DNA of 64,000 nt, taken from assembly GCA_023053545.1 (NCBI GenBank), contig JAKZAN010000004.1:1736001-1800000 (forward strand). Reading direction: 5' to 3'. The position numbers and the translations under genes are program-made. Origin of the DNA: Lepidurus packardi. Lineage: Eukaryota; Arthropoda; Branchiopoda; Notostraca; Triopsidae. Below are positions 11,267 through 22,559 of this stretch, piece after piece. Position 1 is the stretch's first letter. The number at the start of each line of letters is the position of its first letter. The notes beneath the pieces are model-generated. The model did not search any database. It was not told the origin of the DNA and saw only the letters and a program-made list of their open reading frames with translations.

Positions 11267-11740
11267 ATGAACACTTTTGGTAAGGAGGTTTTGCAGTTTT
11301 TAAATTAATTTCCGGTGTAAAATGTTGTTTTGTTATAGGTGTTTTTTTCGAAGTTATTGGCAGCCGTCGCTGCAGCTCCATTGGAACCACCAAAGCCATC
11401 ACCAATGTTCTACTCTGGCTTGTCATATGCTGGATACCCAGCTCAGTTCGCCGTTTATCCCATTGAAAGCCGTATGAACTACGCTGGCGAACCCGTCCTC
11501 ACCAGCTACACTTCTCAAATTTTGAAGCCCACCATCGGCCTATCTTATGCTATCGCAGTTTTGGCTGCCATATCCAGGTAGTGCAGAAGGTGTCTACTGA
11601 TGTACCCGTCGCTCCGACATAAGCTCACCCCGTGCCCGTTCCAGTGCACACCCCTCCGTAGCTATACACCATCATCACCCTCATTGCCAGGTACGTAGGC
11701 TACCCTACCTTCCCGCTTCCCCCACAGCAATGAAAGCCGA
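11267..11740 (+). pseudogene. Broken copy of the 9731 gene
   Basis: This is a host cuticular-type gene duplicate in unit 2 of the tandem duplication. Exon 1 (11267-11279) reads ATGAACACTTTTG, one T longer than in the intact relatives, so the normal splice would shift the frame. Exon 2 starts after TTATAG at 11339. It matches the 9731 gene through the signal peptide and the TSQILKPTIG motif, then stops at a TAG near 11580. The middle of the gene is deleted: DNA after the stop jumps to the homologue of the VDVPVA and AHPVPVPVHTP region and drifts in frame. The motif has also changed (NYAGEPVLTSYTSQ). The polyadenylation signal survives at 11840. It was probably inactivated after duplication; a short product from a shifted donor cannot be excluded. 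Confidence 0.8.
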
Positions 11741-12169
11741 CAGTTGGAAAAGCTAAGAGACAGAAAAGCCACACAGACATCTTCAAACAGAACAACTTTG
11801 GTTTGACCACCGTACAGCGTTGTCCCCTTGACATTTTTCAATAAATACATTTTTGAAACAGTGCATATATCGCATTTTCAAGGTATATTGTATTCTTAAT
11901 CCGCTTAAAGAAAATGTTAATAGTAAATATACGATTTGAAAGCTTTGTTGTTGATGGTACAGTTGGGTTCATAAATTCCCCAGTCAATTAAAATGCTCTT
12001 CACTACATGAATACTGGAGATTTATTCAATAACTGAATTGGGAATTTATAAGGGATATCTTGGCAAGAACCCCCAGTAAGCGTTGGTAGTAGGATGAAAG
12101 TTGCTATAACTGACCAAAAACGGAAACGCAATGTTGTTGGTCAATCTGTGAATTCTTGCTATAATAATT

Positions 12170-13940
12170 GCTAGCGATCACTATATGATGATGGACGGGT
12201 CTAAAAATTAAAATTTGCTTAGAGGAATACGGTTCCAAATTGGAGGATATTACTGACGTACAGGCTCAAAGAATTCTTGCCATGGTACTTACCATATTAT
12301 GTATTGCTACCTACCAATGGAGACGCGAACTGGTAATTTTTTTTACTCATCGCTTTACTCCTAGATCGAGTATGTGCAACATTGCTGTTGTGTACAACGG
12401 ATGCGCCATTTTAAAATTACAATATACAATTCAAATAATTCCCTTAAAAATAATTCCCGTTTACAATGTCTGATGTCAAGTTACTCAAGCAACTCAAGAC
12501 CTATTTTCATATTAAATTCAATTTTAATCATTGATCCACTCTATACAGTGCAAAAAAATCGAGATTTAATATTAATGTACGTACCTTGAAATTTATAGTG
12601 AAACATTTTAATAATTGATTTACTCTACTAGACATTGTAAAAAACTAATTTAATGCAGAATATACCTTAAATTCTATAGTTAAGGTACCACCTTATTAAA
12701 GTACCACTGTAAAAAAATCGACAGATATTTCTTGCAATGTATACAGTAATAGAAAGTGTCTCTATTTATCTATCATGTTCTAGGACCCACATCTTACTAT
12801 ACCCGAAAAACTGGTACTTGATTCACAAACAAAAAACAGGTGTCCCGATTTAACCAACTCCGTTTCTAGCACCTATTCCTTTCTAATCGATACTATCATC
12901 GCCCAGTTTGTGTCCATCCATGACGGCAAGGTTAACCTTGGACTTTAATTAAATGTCGTACCTATAGAAAACTATCTTAAAAAAAATCCAACTTTTCAAA
13001 ACCAAGGATTCAAGGTTTAAATTAAATAGTTCGAAGAATCAGATGTTGCATCCCCGCCCCACCAAAAAGGAGGCAATCAAACGAACTCAGACCAAGCCGG
13101 AGTAATGCTACGAGTCCCCGTACAAGGAACACCAGCCGCTCGGATACTTTGCCTTTCATTTTCATTATTTCGTCATGGCACCAAAAGGAAGTCTCAAAGA
13201 GCCAACCGCACCAAATCATACCAAGCCGGAGGAAACGCTACGAGTCCCCCTACGAGGAGCACCAGCCGCTCGGCTACTTGCCCTTCATTTGCATTATTGC
13301 GTCATGGCTTCAAGAAGCAGTCCCGGGAAATAACGCAACGAGTTCCGGGCTTTAACCTTAGGGAAAACGTCCGTTACTTTTATTTTCAGAGAGGGTTTGT
13401 TTTTACGTGCTACTGGAATTAACGTTTACGCCCTAGATGACAAGAATAGTCGCATCAAATAACGCATAAACTTAATGAATCAATTAGGAGTCTAATTAGA
13501 TTTCATTTATTATGCGGAATTGTAACATTAACTATAACGAATTAAATTTAAATTTCCCTTCAGATTTACAGTGGTAATATAATGATAAAATAATACAAAC
13601 TGTAGAAAATTGAGCGCAACATATTTGCAAAAACAAATCCCGAGACTGATAAAATTGGCAATTCACTAGGGTGCCCAGGGCTTCGACAGTTTTTGTTATC
13701 ACCCCCACTCTATGCTTAATATCCAAGTGTCAGTTATGAAGGGTATGCAAGGAAAACCAGTCTACATAGGCAATTAAGACTGAAGTCGCCTTCAGAATAC
13801 GCATAATATGCAGGGCAGTGTAGGAAGCAAACGGAAACCGTGGTGCTCAACAAGCAAGGCAGCAGGGTGTGTCACCCAGAGGTGCTCCAGTTCGACCTTG
13901 TATCGGCAAGCCTCTCCCTTTTGGAAGGGAAGAGTTGGAC
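12170..13940. other. Intergenic
   Basis: No supported gene. It holds a two-unit tandem repeat at 13091-13330. From about 13850 the upstream region resembles that of the 9731 gene. Confidence 0.5.
13091..13330 (+). repeat. Two-unit tandem repeat, period 129 bp
   Basis: Units start ACCAAGCCGGA at 13091 and 13220. They share GCTACGAGTCCC, ACCAGCCGCTCGG and GCGTCATGGC-like blocks. The period is a multiple of three and the DNA is more GC-rich than its surroundings, so it could be a remnant of coding repeats. The open frame across it has no start or signal I can support. Confidence 0.65.
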
Positions 13941-13943
13941 CAG

Positions 13944-13950
13944 TATAAAA
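13944..13950 (+). promoter_or_regulatory. TATA box of the 14018 gene
   Basis: TATAAAA is followed by GATTCCTGCTC and the leader TCGGCACAGTCTTCCTTGAA. The same leader occurs before the 9731 gene (TATA at 9657-9663). Confidence 0.65.
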
Positions 13951-14017
13951 GATTCCTGCTCTTCCAAACTCGGCACAGTCTTCCTTGAAGCTCGTCTCAA
14001 CTTCTCCGCAAGACAAA

Positions 14018-15173
14018 ATGAACACTTTGGTAAGTTTCCAATGAGCAGAACTAAGACTTAATAGGCAGTGTCCTAACCGCAGTAAGTTTGACGTTGAAAT
14101 ATATATGTATCTCTCTTTAGGTAATTTTTTCAGTGTTGGTCGCAGCGGTTGTCGCAGCACCAGTCAAAGAGGCAAAGGAGGAGCCATGTGAAACTCCATC
14201 AGTGTTGCAGTACTCTGGCTTGCCCCTGCAACTGTCTGGTTTGCCGTACGCCGGTCTGCCGGTACAATATGGGGATTTGGCGCACTACGCATTTCCCGCC
14301 CCTGTTGAAACCCGTGTTCACTACGCTGAGACCCCAGTCGTTACTGGTTACACTTCCCAAATCCTGAAACCCGCCATCGGTCAAGCTTTAGCTGGTCCTT
14401 TGTTGGCTCAGCCAGTACCAGTGCGCGAAGCTCCCATTGAAGTGGTCGAATACCAGGCTGCACCCGCAATCAACCATTTTGCCCACTTTGATGCACCAGT
14501 CCCTGTCCCAATTGAAGCTCCCAAAGAAATCGTCCAAGTTCAACAAGCTGTTCCCGCAATTACGTCTTATGCCCAGTTCGCACCCTTGACATACCAGGCT
14601 CCCGTCCAGGCTCAAGTTCACTACGCTGAGACCCCCGTAGTTACTGGCTACACTTCTCAGATTTTGAAGCCCGCCATTGGTCAAGCTCTCGCTACCCCAT
14701 TCTTAGCTGGCCCTGCTCCCCTTGAGTTGAAAAAGGATTTGGAAATCAATTACCTCTCCGGAGCTCCCATTGCTCTGCCCGGGGCTTACTCCAACATCGC
14801 TTCACCCTTGGCTTATTCCAACTTGGTCGCTTCACCCTTGGCCTACTCCAACATCAACTTGGACGTCCCCGCCCCAATCCCCGCTGGTGATGCCCCCGCT
14901 TGGGAAGAGTTGGTTTCCCAAGAGAAGATCTTGGCCCCCGCCCGTGCCGTGTCCAAGATCACCCCTCAGATCACCAACGTCGTCCCTGAAGTGAAAATCC
15001 AGAAGGTGGCTATTGATGTGCCCGTCGCTCAGCCATACGCTCACCCCGTACCCGTTCCAGTGCACACCCCCGTAGCTACCCCCGTACTTGCTCCTGTTGC
15101 CCAGTACGCAGCCTACCAATCTTCCCCAGTTCTGAAGTTCCACGCTTCCCCACTCGTGAAGGCTGACTGTTAA
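14018..15173 (+). CDS. Pro/Ala/Val-rich cuticular-type secreted protein, two-motif member
   Basis: Exon 1 is 14018-14029 (ATGAACACTTTG, donor GTAAG) and exon 2 is 14121-15173 (acceptor TTTAG); phase 0, 354 residues. AATAAA is at 15241-15246. It begins MNTLVIFSVLVAAVVAAPVK. The 24-residue motif HYAETPVVTG/YTSQILKPAI/GQAL occurs at residues 71-94 and again at 171-194, exactly 100 residues apart. The linker is Pro/Val/Glu-rich. The C-terminal region (NLDVPAPIPAGDAPAWEE onward) is almost the same as in the 9731 gene at both protein and DNA level. One cysteine lies near residue 27 and another is the last residue. A structural extracellular cuticle protein is inferred from composition, secretion and setting; no named family is claimed. 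Confidence 0.78.
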
Positions 15174-15435
15174 GAAAGGATTGACTCGACCATCGCAACC
15201 AGCATAAATCGTTAATTGTACAGCTATTTTGCTTCCATTGAATAAACAGAAATTTTTCAAAAAAAGTTTGAATGCTTGAAAGCTTGATTATTTTATAAAA
15301 AGTTTGGAAACTTGTGGCTAGATATAAGTATAGCTTATACCCGGAACAATACCATTATATTACAGATGAAACACAAACATAGTCTTGGCAGTTTTACTGT
15401 ACAAAACCTTCAAAAAAAAAGTTTCACCGATTTAG

Positions 15436-18400
15436 TTAACTTCGTCCTACTTTAGATACTGTACGCCTTCTCTGTCCAAATACTCCAGTGGCACTGTCGA
15501 TCACGGTGCCAACAACTTCCTCGGCAACCGTACCATCGGTTGAGGTCACTTCAAGAGATACGTCAGGAATATTGCTTGTGGTAATCGGAAGAGCACTGAA
15601 ACCAGCAATCGCAAAATTGGACTTGAACGTTGTAGGGACAACTTCCGTCACGGTGATAGAGGGCAACTCGGTACTCTGGACTGGCAACTCGACTCGGCTT
15701 GGTGTGGTGGATCCCTGTACTTGTGTGGTATTGAGTCTTCGACCACGAATAAAACGAACCGTAGGTTGAGGTCTAGCAGATCCCGTGGAGGTCACGGGAG
15801 GAAGTGTGGTAGTTACTGGACGAATTCCATTTACTCTACGACCGGGAAGAGGACTTCTAGTTGTGATGGGTACCTCTGGCTGGAAAGGGATCGAGTCAGG
15901 ACTGCTTGTAGTGGGGATAGGCGTAGTAGTAGTGGTAGTAATGCGGACTCGGTTGCGAGCAATGAAAGGATTTCTTCTGGTAGTGGGTAAATCACTTGTA
16001 GCTTCTGGTGTTTCTGTTGAAACCGGCACTGGTGACGCGGACGAATGAATTGGCTCTGTAACTGGATCAACCTCAGCGGCCACTGTAGAAGATAGCGAGA
16101 CTGCCGGAAGATCATTCGTAGCAAGGAACACGCGCTGAGCTCCAGCGGGTACCTTAAAGGGAAACACAAATTGTGAGTTTGTTGTTGTTACGAAAGGGGC
16201 ATTGGTAGTCGGTTCGGGTTTGTCGGTAGTAGGCTCAGTGACCTTCAGCTCGTGAGTTTCTTGAACGCTTGCCTCGGTGGAAGCAATACTTTGCTTAAAT
16301 GTCAACCTCCCACGGTTGTTATTTTGGCGAAACGTGTTTGCCTGGGGTAATTCCAGGATGTCGATGTTGCCAGACTCTGCCACAGCCGGCTGAGAAGCTA
16401 GAGCAAAAGCGTCAGTGGTTGTTGGTTCTGTCGTCGTCCTAATCCTTTTTCGGACAACGAAGTTAGGTCTTTTGGGTTTCGCCCCCTCAAGTGGAAGGGA
16501 ATTGGACGGTGCAGCCGCAACGGTTCCAGCATCTGCTGCTGGAGTAGTTGTTGAAAATAACCTGATACCTCGACGTGCAGAGGCCGTTGCAATGGAAACC
16601 GTAGTCGAAACTACTGGCTCCGTTGAAGAGACAAAGAGCGGAGTAGTTACCTCAACCGCGGGTTGAGTTGTGGATGATAATCTTTGCCCATGATGTTCCG
16701 AAGCATGAGTAGTTTCAGGAGCCAACTCATTGCGTATCGTGGTCTCAGAAGACCAGTTGTTAAAGATTACGACGGGAGTTGTTGGTTGCTCCTCCGGCGC
16801 CCAACTTGCCTGAGATTGGACATGCAATTCCTGTTCGGGGGCATTGTTGCTTGACGTGGTGAGTTGGTCTAACGGAAACGCTTCAGGAAGGTGTGGTGCT
16901 TCCGCTACGAAGTGAAATTCATCCTGACGATTTGCGAACTCTTCAAGTGGTTGAGCGGAAGTAGAAGGGCTCTCAGTCGTCGTCGTTGTCGTCGTGGTAG
17001 GTACGAAAGACTGCAAGTGGTTCAATGATAGCGACTGGGGAAGTGAGACATGAAAGCGATTAGCCGCGGTTCTGGAAACGATCGCGGAATCTGCAACATC
17101 GCGCTGAGCTGTTGTGGCGATTGTCGGAGTCGTAGTAGGAAGATGAAAGTTTGAAACTTGGGGTTTGGATTTCGCAGGTTTCTCTACCGTGTGATAATTC
17201 GACCTCAATAAAGGAACATAGGCTCTTCCTGGGGAAAGCCTGCGACCGAACTGGTTTTGCAGTGCCGAGATTTCATCCCACGATAGTCCGATTTCATTGT
17301 CCTCTTCGATAGCTTGCTGGATCACAGCGCTGTCGATGGAAGCCGGGCCCCAGATGGAAGCATCAGGTGACAGGGTAGAAACCCTGGTATCGAAGCGATG
17401 ACCGATCTGTGGGTCGTTCACTGTCCCCGAAAACTGCGCCGTTCCTCTTCTTCTATGGACGGGTTGACTACTAGTCTTGAGCTCGGCGAGAGAATCCGGG
17501 TAATCTTCTTCGATTTCAATTACATACTCCTCGATGTCGTACTCTTCGCTCGTGAGGGGAAGGCTGGCGACAGCGCTGACAAAGAGCAGCAAGACGCCTA
17601 CCTGAAATAATTGATAGGGTCAAAAGGGTCAAACTATGGCTATAAACGAAACCGGATAAACGCAATTTTTGAATTTCTCTTTCGAAGACATAAATGTTTC
17701 GGAACCAGCCTCAAGTATTCTGATGCACCTTTAACTTATACTTTCCCTAGAGACTTTTCTGTGAATAAACATTCCCCACCAGCTTTTCTGAAGTGAAAGT
17801 GAAAGAGTAACGTTACTTCGCCTTAAGCTAAAGATGGGCTTGTCTCTGCTACCTGTACCATACCGGTTTTCTCCTTTACGGTCATTTATAAACAACAGCG
17901 CATCGTACGGGAATGGGGACATCACGTTTTCAGCTTAACAAGGACTTTCTAAGCGCATTAAAAAAGCCTTACTACAACAGCAGATTCCCGGGCCCAAAAC
18001 CCAAAAGGGGCTGAAGATGGGCTCCCATCACTTCCCATGCCCTTCAGCAAGGCTTCTTCTTGTACGATGCACCACCATTTACCTCCTTAGAGTGTGGCAC
18101 CTCACCATCATCGTTTACCATCCCTATAAGCAAGGTATGGGAACCATTGTCCCCCGCATGAAGCAATTTCCCTTTCACTTTTCAAAGTTCCCTTTTAAAC
18201 CATACAACCTTTGAGTTAAAAAAAACGAAGGTGATGTCGATAATTGAGAGTCAATTAATGTACAGAGAGCAAGAAAGAAATATACAACCCAACACAGTTT
18301 ACAACCTGACTTGGTCGTAGATTTTGTTACCACCAACCAACAAACACAGTGGTGACACTTCCCGTCCAAATGATCAACTTTAAAGTTGGTGAACGATTGA

Positions 18401-18498
18401 AAGGATCATTTCAACGATTCTAAGCAGTATCGCACCCAATATTTAAAAATATTAAAAAAGTAAATTCCATAGCTTACCTTTGAAAGCAAAAGTATCAT
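15436..18498 (-). CDS. Large Thr/Ser-rich secreted protein with repeated basic/Thr modules
   Basis: Exon 1 is 18478-18498 (MILLLSK, donor GTAAGC) and exon 2 is 15436-17601 (acceptor TTTCAG); phase 0, about 728 residues. The joined start MILLLSKVGVLLLFVSAVAS is a signal peptide that neither exon supplies alone. An acidic segment follows (about 26-42: EEYDIEEYVIEIEEDYPD), then HRRRGTAQF, then a long Thr/Ser/Pro-rich region with no cysteine. Arg/Lys-rich patches are repeatedly followed by Thr runs: RRGIRLFSTTTP (about 350), VRKRIRTTTEP (about 390), ARNRVRITTTTTT (about 555), GRRLNTTQVQ (about 628). A TATATAAG lies near 18598-18605. It looks like a mucin-like, heavily O-glycosylated matrix protein, possibly cut at dibasic sites. 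I do not recognise a named family. Confidence 0.72.
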
Positions 18499-18609
18499 CT
18501 TCAACGTGAATCACTGGTTAAATTCGGTGAGAGAAGCTACCATCGACGAACTCGAACGGCAAATGGCACATGTACATTACTGTAGTCCTAGTACCTCTTA
18601 TATAGCTTT

Positions 18610-20435
18610 CCTTTTCTAGCCTCGAGGGAGGGGATGACTTCCAAGATGCATCAGAGTAGGTGGGTTGTTTCAGCGCATCCCTTACTTTCTTTTGAAGGCC
18701 GCGCTTCCAGAGGCAAAGTCGTAACAGTGCCGGATGACTCTCAGTCCTCTCAGTCTGACACCACTGCTCTGGGAATTTTGGGTTCGAACGGTTATTTTGG
18801 ATTCCGGCTGACACGCTAACCCCGGTAGGCACGACAATCATGGTTGACTTGAACCCCAAGACGAGATTTCATTACTCTCGACCTTATCATGGTTTGGTTT
18901 ATGCACGTTCACCTGCAGCCATTCTTAAACATGTAAGCGATCTCTTGTCCGGGACATCTGCTAAGTCGGGATTTGCAATTTAAGCAAAAGGAATCCTGCT
19001 ACCAAGGTTGCTGGCCAAGGGCAAGTGTCTCACGCGTGTCTGATCAAACGTGATTCCCGTGGAGGGTATGGTCCTAAATCCGCTTTGGACGCTGTACCGC
19101 GATTTAGTTCGTAATATTCGTTTAGAGATTACAAGGCCGGCGTATTAAGTAAAAAATCCCCATTCAGTATTCTGTGCCTCCTCTGACATGTTAACAAACT
19201 TAAACGCCCAAGGGCAGCATTACACTTTTACTTTCTTGAAAACAAAAAAAGATACTTGATTTCGGGAAGCCTTCACATGAAAGTTGTTCTTTTAGAAAAA
19301 TCTAATTTAAGAAAGTCAACTGCCGAATTTTTCACCTTTCCCATAGGCATGGGTTTGGCATGGGAAAGAAGAGAATAGCACGATTTTCAAAGTTTCACGC
19401 GCAACGGGACAATCATTTACTGGATTCCCAAAAGGAGTGCCTGGTTTCGCTGGGGAAAACGGGCATAACATGGCTTAGGATGTTGGACGTTACCATCGCC
19501 ATTTCGCAACCATAGTACCTTTCAAACCCATTCGAAGACCATGGCCAGCATTCCACTCGTTACCCAAGAAACTCAAGTTACATATAACTATCCTCAGATT
19601 TCGCATTCTCTGCGGAGACAAGTTTCACCTCGCTTGGTGATTTACTATGGGCGTTAAAAGATAAGAATCTTACTTCCCATCTATTTTCCCAAGTTAACGC
19701 CAACTCTCATGGGTTGTGTAAAGACATGAGAAAAAATATGATTTTTGGTAGAAAGGCTTTGGATGATGAGCATGCGGTTATGGATGAAATCGGGGTAACG
19801 AGTGATTTCACTGGTCACGCTATCATGCACATCCCCATACTCAAAACAGCTTCTACTCACAAAACAGGACCTTCATTAACACAAAGACCACATTCTTTCA
19901 CCCATCAACAAATATCCTCCCCAACCGTTAAAACCCCGAGCCCCCCTTCACCAGCTCCTTTGCTACAGCCCACCTACGCCTCCGCATATAGTTATCGTAA
20001 GCCGAGCTACGCGAAGTGCCTGGATAACTACTGGTCCTCCTATTGTACTGTATGTACAGCAACCTACGCATAAGATCCGCGAGTTACTAAATTTATGCAT
20101 CCGTTCGTGCGTTTAGGGATTTACCGTCCCTTCACGCGACTGTGAGCTTCCATAGCCACTCCTATCCCATGACACTTGAGTAGTCACCAACATTTAATCT
20201 CTTCCTGGGCCGGACATCGCCACATTTGTTTCTAACCAACCAACCCAGGTATACATTCGCGAGTGTACTAACGCTCGAGTGATCTCTACAAAGCACAGCA
20301 TGTAACACGGCATGAGTTATCGCGTAGAACCTGAGCTTTTTCATAATCAAGTGTCGTGTTACCGTACAGGCCCATATACAGATTAGAGTTATATGGGCAG
20401 TTCTCCAGCTTGCCTTGAACTTCCCCCAACAATGA
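18610..20435. other. Gene-free stretch
   Basis: No gene could be supported. The open frame at 19714-20073 (plus) is somewhat GC-richer toward its end (SAYSYRKPSYAK) but has no signal peptide, splice partner or paralogue here. Confidence 0.45.
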
Positions 20436-20439
20436 AAAA

Positions 20440-20615
20440 TGTAAACAGCGTCAATAAAGCTCCGTGCCTATAAGCATCTTTTGGCACGGTCAGCAAGAAG
20501 AACGGACAAAAACACTTGATAGAAAAGTGGAAAAGATTTTTTTTTACAAATTTCTTGACGGTAATGTAGGTAATATCAATCAGAATTGTAAGATATTCGT
20601 CTCCTGTATGGTTAG
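20440..20615 (+). repeat. Dispersed repeat family A, copy
   Basis: This contains the family landmarks in order: CAACAATGAAAAAT, GCTCCGTGCC, GCATCTTTTGGCACGGTCAGC, and GACGGTAATGTAGGTAATATC. It is one of four copies packed within 20.4-22.2 kb. Confidence 0.65.
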
Positions 20616-21164
20616 AGAATAACTATCTAAGCAATCTTTTAAAGCTCCCGTATACCTTGCGCGTATTGATGCGGAGGAATCACAGATGTCAGTGGTGTTT
20701 GTTATTGTTTGTGAAAGCCTTGCATAAGAAAGTAAGAAAAGAAGTAGATAGCTAATTGCCGGCAAAGTTTCTACGCCTGTTCTGTTTCTAAAAAGTACAA
20801 TTTTTCACCACAATTTACTGTAGCAGCACAATGTTCCAAATCAAGTGGTCGAACTTTCGGAAAAAGATTTTTCAAAAACGGCTTGTCAGATTTGAAAGCA
20901 ATCTAAAATAAAAGTTTTCTCGAGTTAGTAGCTAGTGCTTAACCAAAGGACATAATTTTAGGTAACGTATTTCTCAAAGTTGCAAACTTCATTTGCATAT
21001 GGCTAATTTATTACGCGCTGGAAAAAAATTGTGCATTTGATTGTGCGCTATTTGTTAACAAGTTCAAGAATACTGCCAAAGAATTCTTTTATGAAATGCA
21101 TTGATTTTCTCACAAAGTGGTTCCGGAATATCCAAGGCTAACCGCCTATACCAGCTAAGGTATA

Positions 21165-21350
21165 CGGGAGCCTTAATAAGCCGTGCCCCTTAGCATCTTT
21201 TGAAATGGACAGCAAGGAGAACGCAAAAACACTCTTGCGTGAAAAGTATGAGATTTTCTTAACAAAATATTATAGTAACATACACATTAATGAGAAGTGT
21301 AAGACGGATGTTTCTCACCTGTGTGGAACTTTCAATAGAATTAAAGAAAT
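21165..21350 (+). repeat. Dispersed repeat family A, copy
   Basis: AGCATCTTTTGAAATGGACA, AGGAGAACGCAAAAACACT, AAAAGTATGAGATTTTC, then ATAGTAACATACACATTAAT in place of the usual GTAATGTAGCTAATATC. The order is as in the other copies. Confidence 0.6.
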
Positions 21351-21429
21351 TTTTTAAGCTCCAAAAAAATGGCTTAACGCACAACTTTTGTGTCAACAAT
21401 GAAACTAATAGCCGACTTGAGTCAGACCT

Positions 21430-21650
21430 GATGCAGTATCTGTTACGGACTTGAGTCCCAGTTACTCAACAATGAAGACTAAGGACACCTAAATTAAGGC
21501 TCCGCTCCAGTTTAACTTTCTATGGCACGATAGCATGGAGAACTTAGAAACACGGTACAATAAAAAGTTATAATTTTTTCTCAAATCTTTTGACTAATGT
21601 AGCTAATATCAAACAGGAGTGTATGGTATAACGCAGAAATTGGGGTTAAC
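21430..21650 (+). repeat. Dispersed repeat family A, copy
   Basis: GTTACTCAACAATGAAGACT, ATTAAGGCTCCGCTCC, GGCACGATAGCATGGAGAAC, then TTTGACTAATGTAGCTAATA and TCAAACAGGAGTGTA. This is one of the clearest copies. Confidence 0.7.
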
Positions 21651-21704
21651 AATGAAACTGATAACCGTTGGTTGAGGTCTGACGTACACAGCTTCACACT
21701 TGTG

Positions 21705-21985
21705 TCCAACAGGTTCTCCGATTTCAGAACCTGGAGATCAAAATGAAACTTCGTGTGTCATATTGCTGCAAAACGTTCTCCTGCAAAAGAATGACAAACA
21801 GGTGTCACTCGAGTTGAAAATTAGTAATTGGATTGGAAATGCTTTAGGTTAGGCTAAAGTTAGCTTAAAACTTGGACTTCTTTTCACTCCACTAGCCGAA
21901 AAAGGGAAAATCCATTGTTCGAAACTGACACACTAGTTTCACTTTGGGCAGCGGGATACATTACACACGTTTGTCATAAAGTCTC
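21705..21985 (+). repeat. Dispersed repeat family B, copy 1
   Basis: About 280 bp match copy 2 at 23638-23970 in the same orientation. Landmarks are CCAACAGGTTCTCC, GTGTGTCATATTG, AACGTTCTCC, GGATTGGAAATGC, CACTCCACTAGC and ACACACTAGT. It lies directly between two family A copies. Confidence 0.7.
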
Positions 21986-21999
21986 GACAACATGCTGTT

Positions 22000-22200
22000 T
22001 GCGTCACAGTTACACAACAATGACAAGTAAAGAATAATCAATTAAGGCTCTGCTCCAGTTTGGAACAATAGCATGACGAACGCAAAAATACTATAATATA
22101 AAGTTCTAATTTAAAAAATCATAATCTCTTGATAGTAATGTAGCTAATATCAATACGAAAAAACTGACTGTTTCCTTTCTTTCCTTCTCACCTTACTTAA
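22000..22200 (+). repeat. Dispersed repeat family A, copy
   Basis: ACACAACAATGACAAG, CAATTAAGGCTCTGCTCC, ACAATAGCATGACGAACGCA, TTGATAGTAATGTAGCTAAT and a CTTTCTTTCCTTCTCACC tail. Confidence 0.7.
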
Positions 22201-22559
22201 TTCGTAAAATGCTCTCTACCGGAGTTCCCAGAAACCCTGTTGATTAAAGTCAAAGTAAAAGGCAATAAATAGTCTTCCCAGCCTATCGTGTTTTGCCAAT
22301 ACGACGCCAAAAGAAAAAAAACGTTGTACAACCATCTTATTCCAAAAATTGCAGATATAACAGTAGTTAGAACATTATACAAAGACGTCCGTATGTCTTG
22401 ACATTTTTTGCACTCATATGTGCCCTACTTTGCAATCACAATGTAGATGACAACCAACTCCAGCAACTGACAGATGCGCGCGCACACATTTAAATGCATA
22501 ACATTTCTTTTAACCATATAAAATCATATATATATATAGTTACACACATATCTAATTAG

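Larger units (their letters stand above)
9340..12165 (+). repeat. Tandem duplication, two units of about 1.3-1.5 kb
   Basis: Unit 1 (about 9340-10880) carries the intact gene at 9731. Unit 2 (about 10930-12165) carries the broken copy at 11267. Similarity spans the upstream DNA (AATGCAAAGCTGA near 9463 and 11052), the TATA/leader, both exons, the CAATAAATACATTT polyadenylation region, and about 300 bp of downstream DNA (GGGATATC near 10770 and 12053). Confidence 0.8.

Noticed and set aside
13105-13422. Open frame across the 129-bp tandem repeat
   Set aside because: The two repeat units are read in frames without a supported start, signal or splice site. It is kept only as a repeat.
19714-20073. 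119-residue plus-strand open frame
   Set aside because: No signal peptide, domain, paralogue or splice context; a chance frame is the simplest reading.
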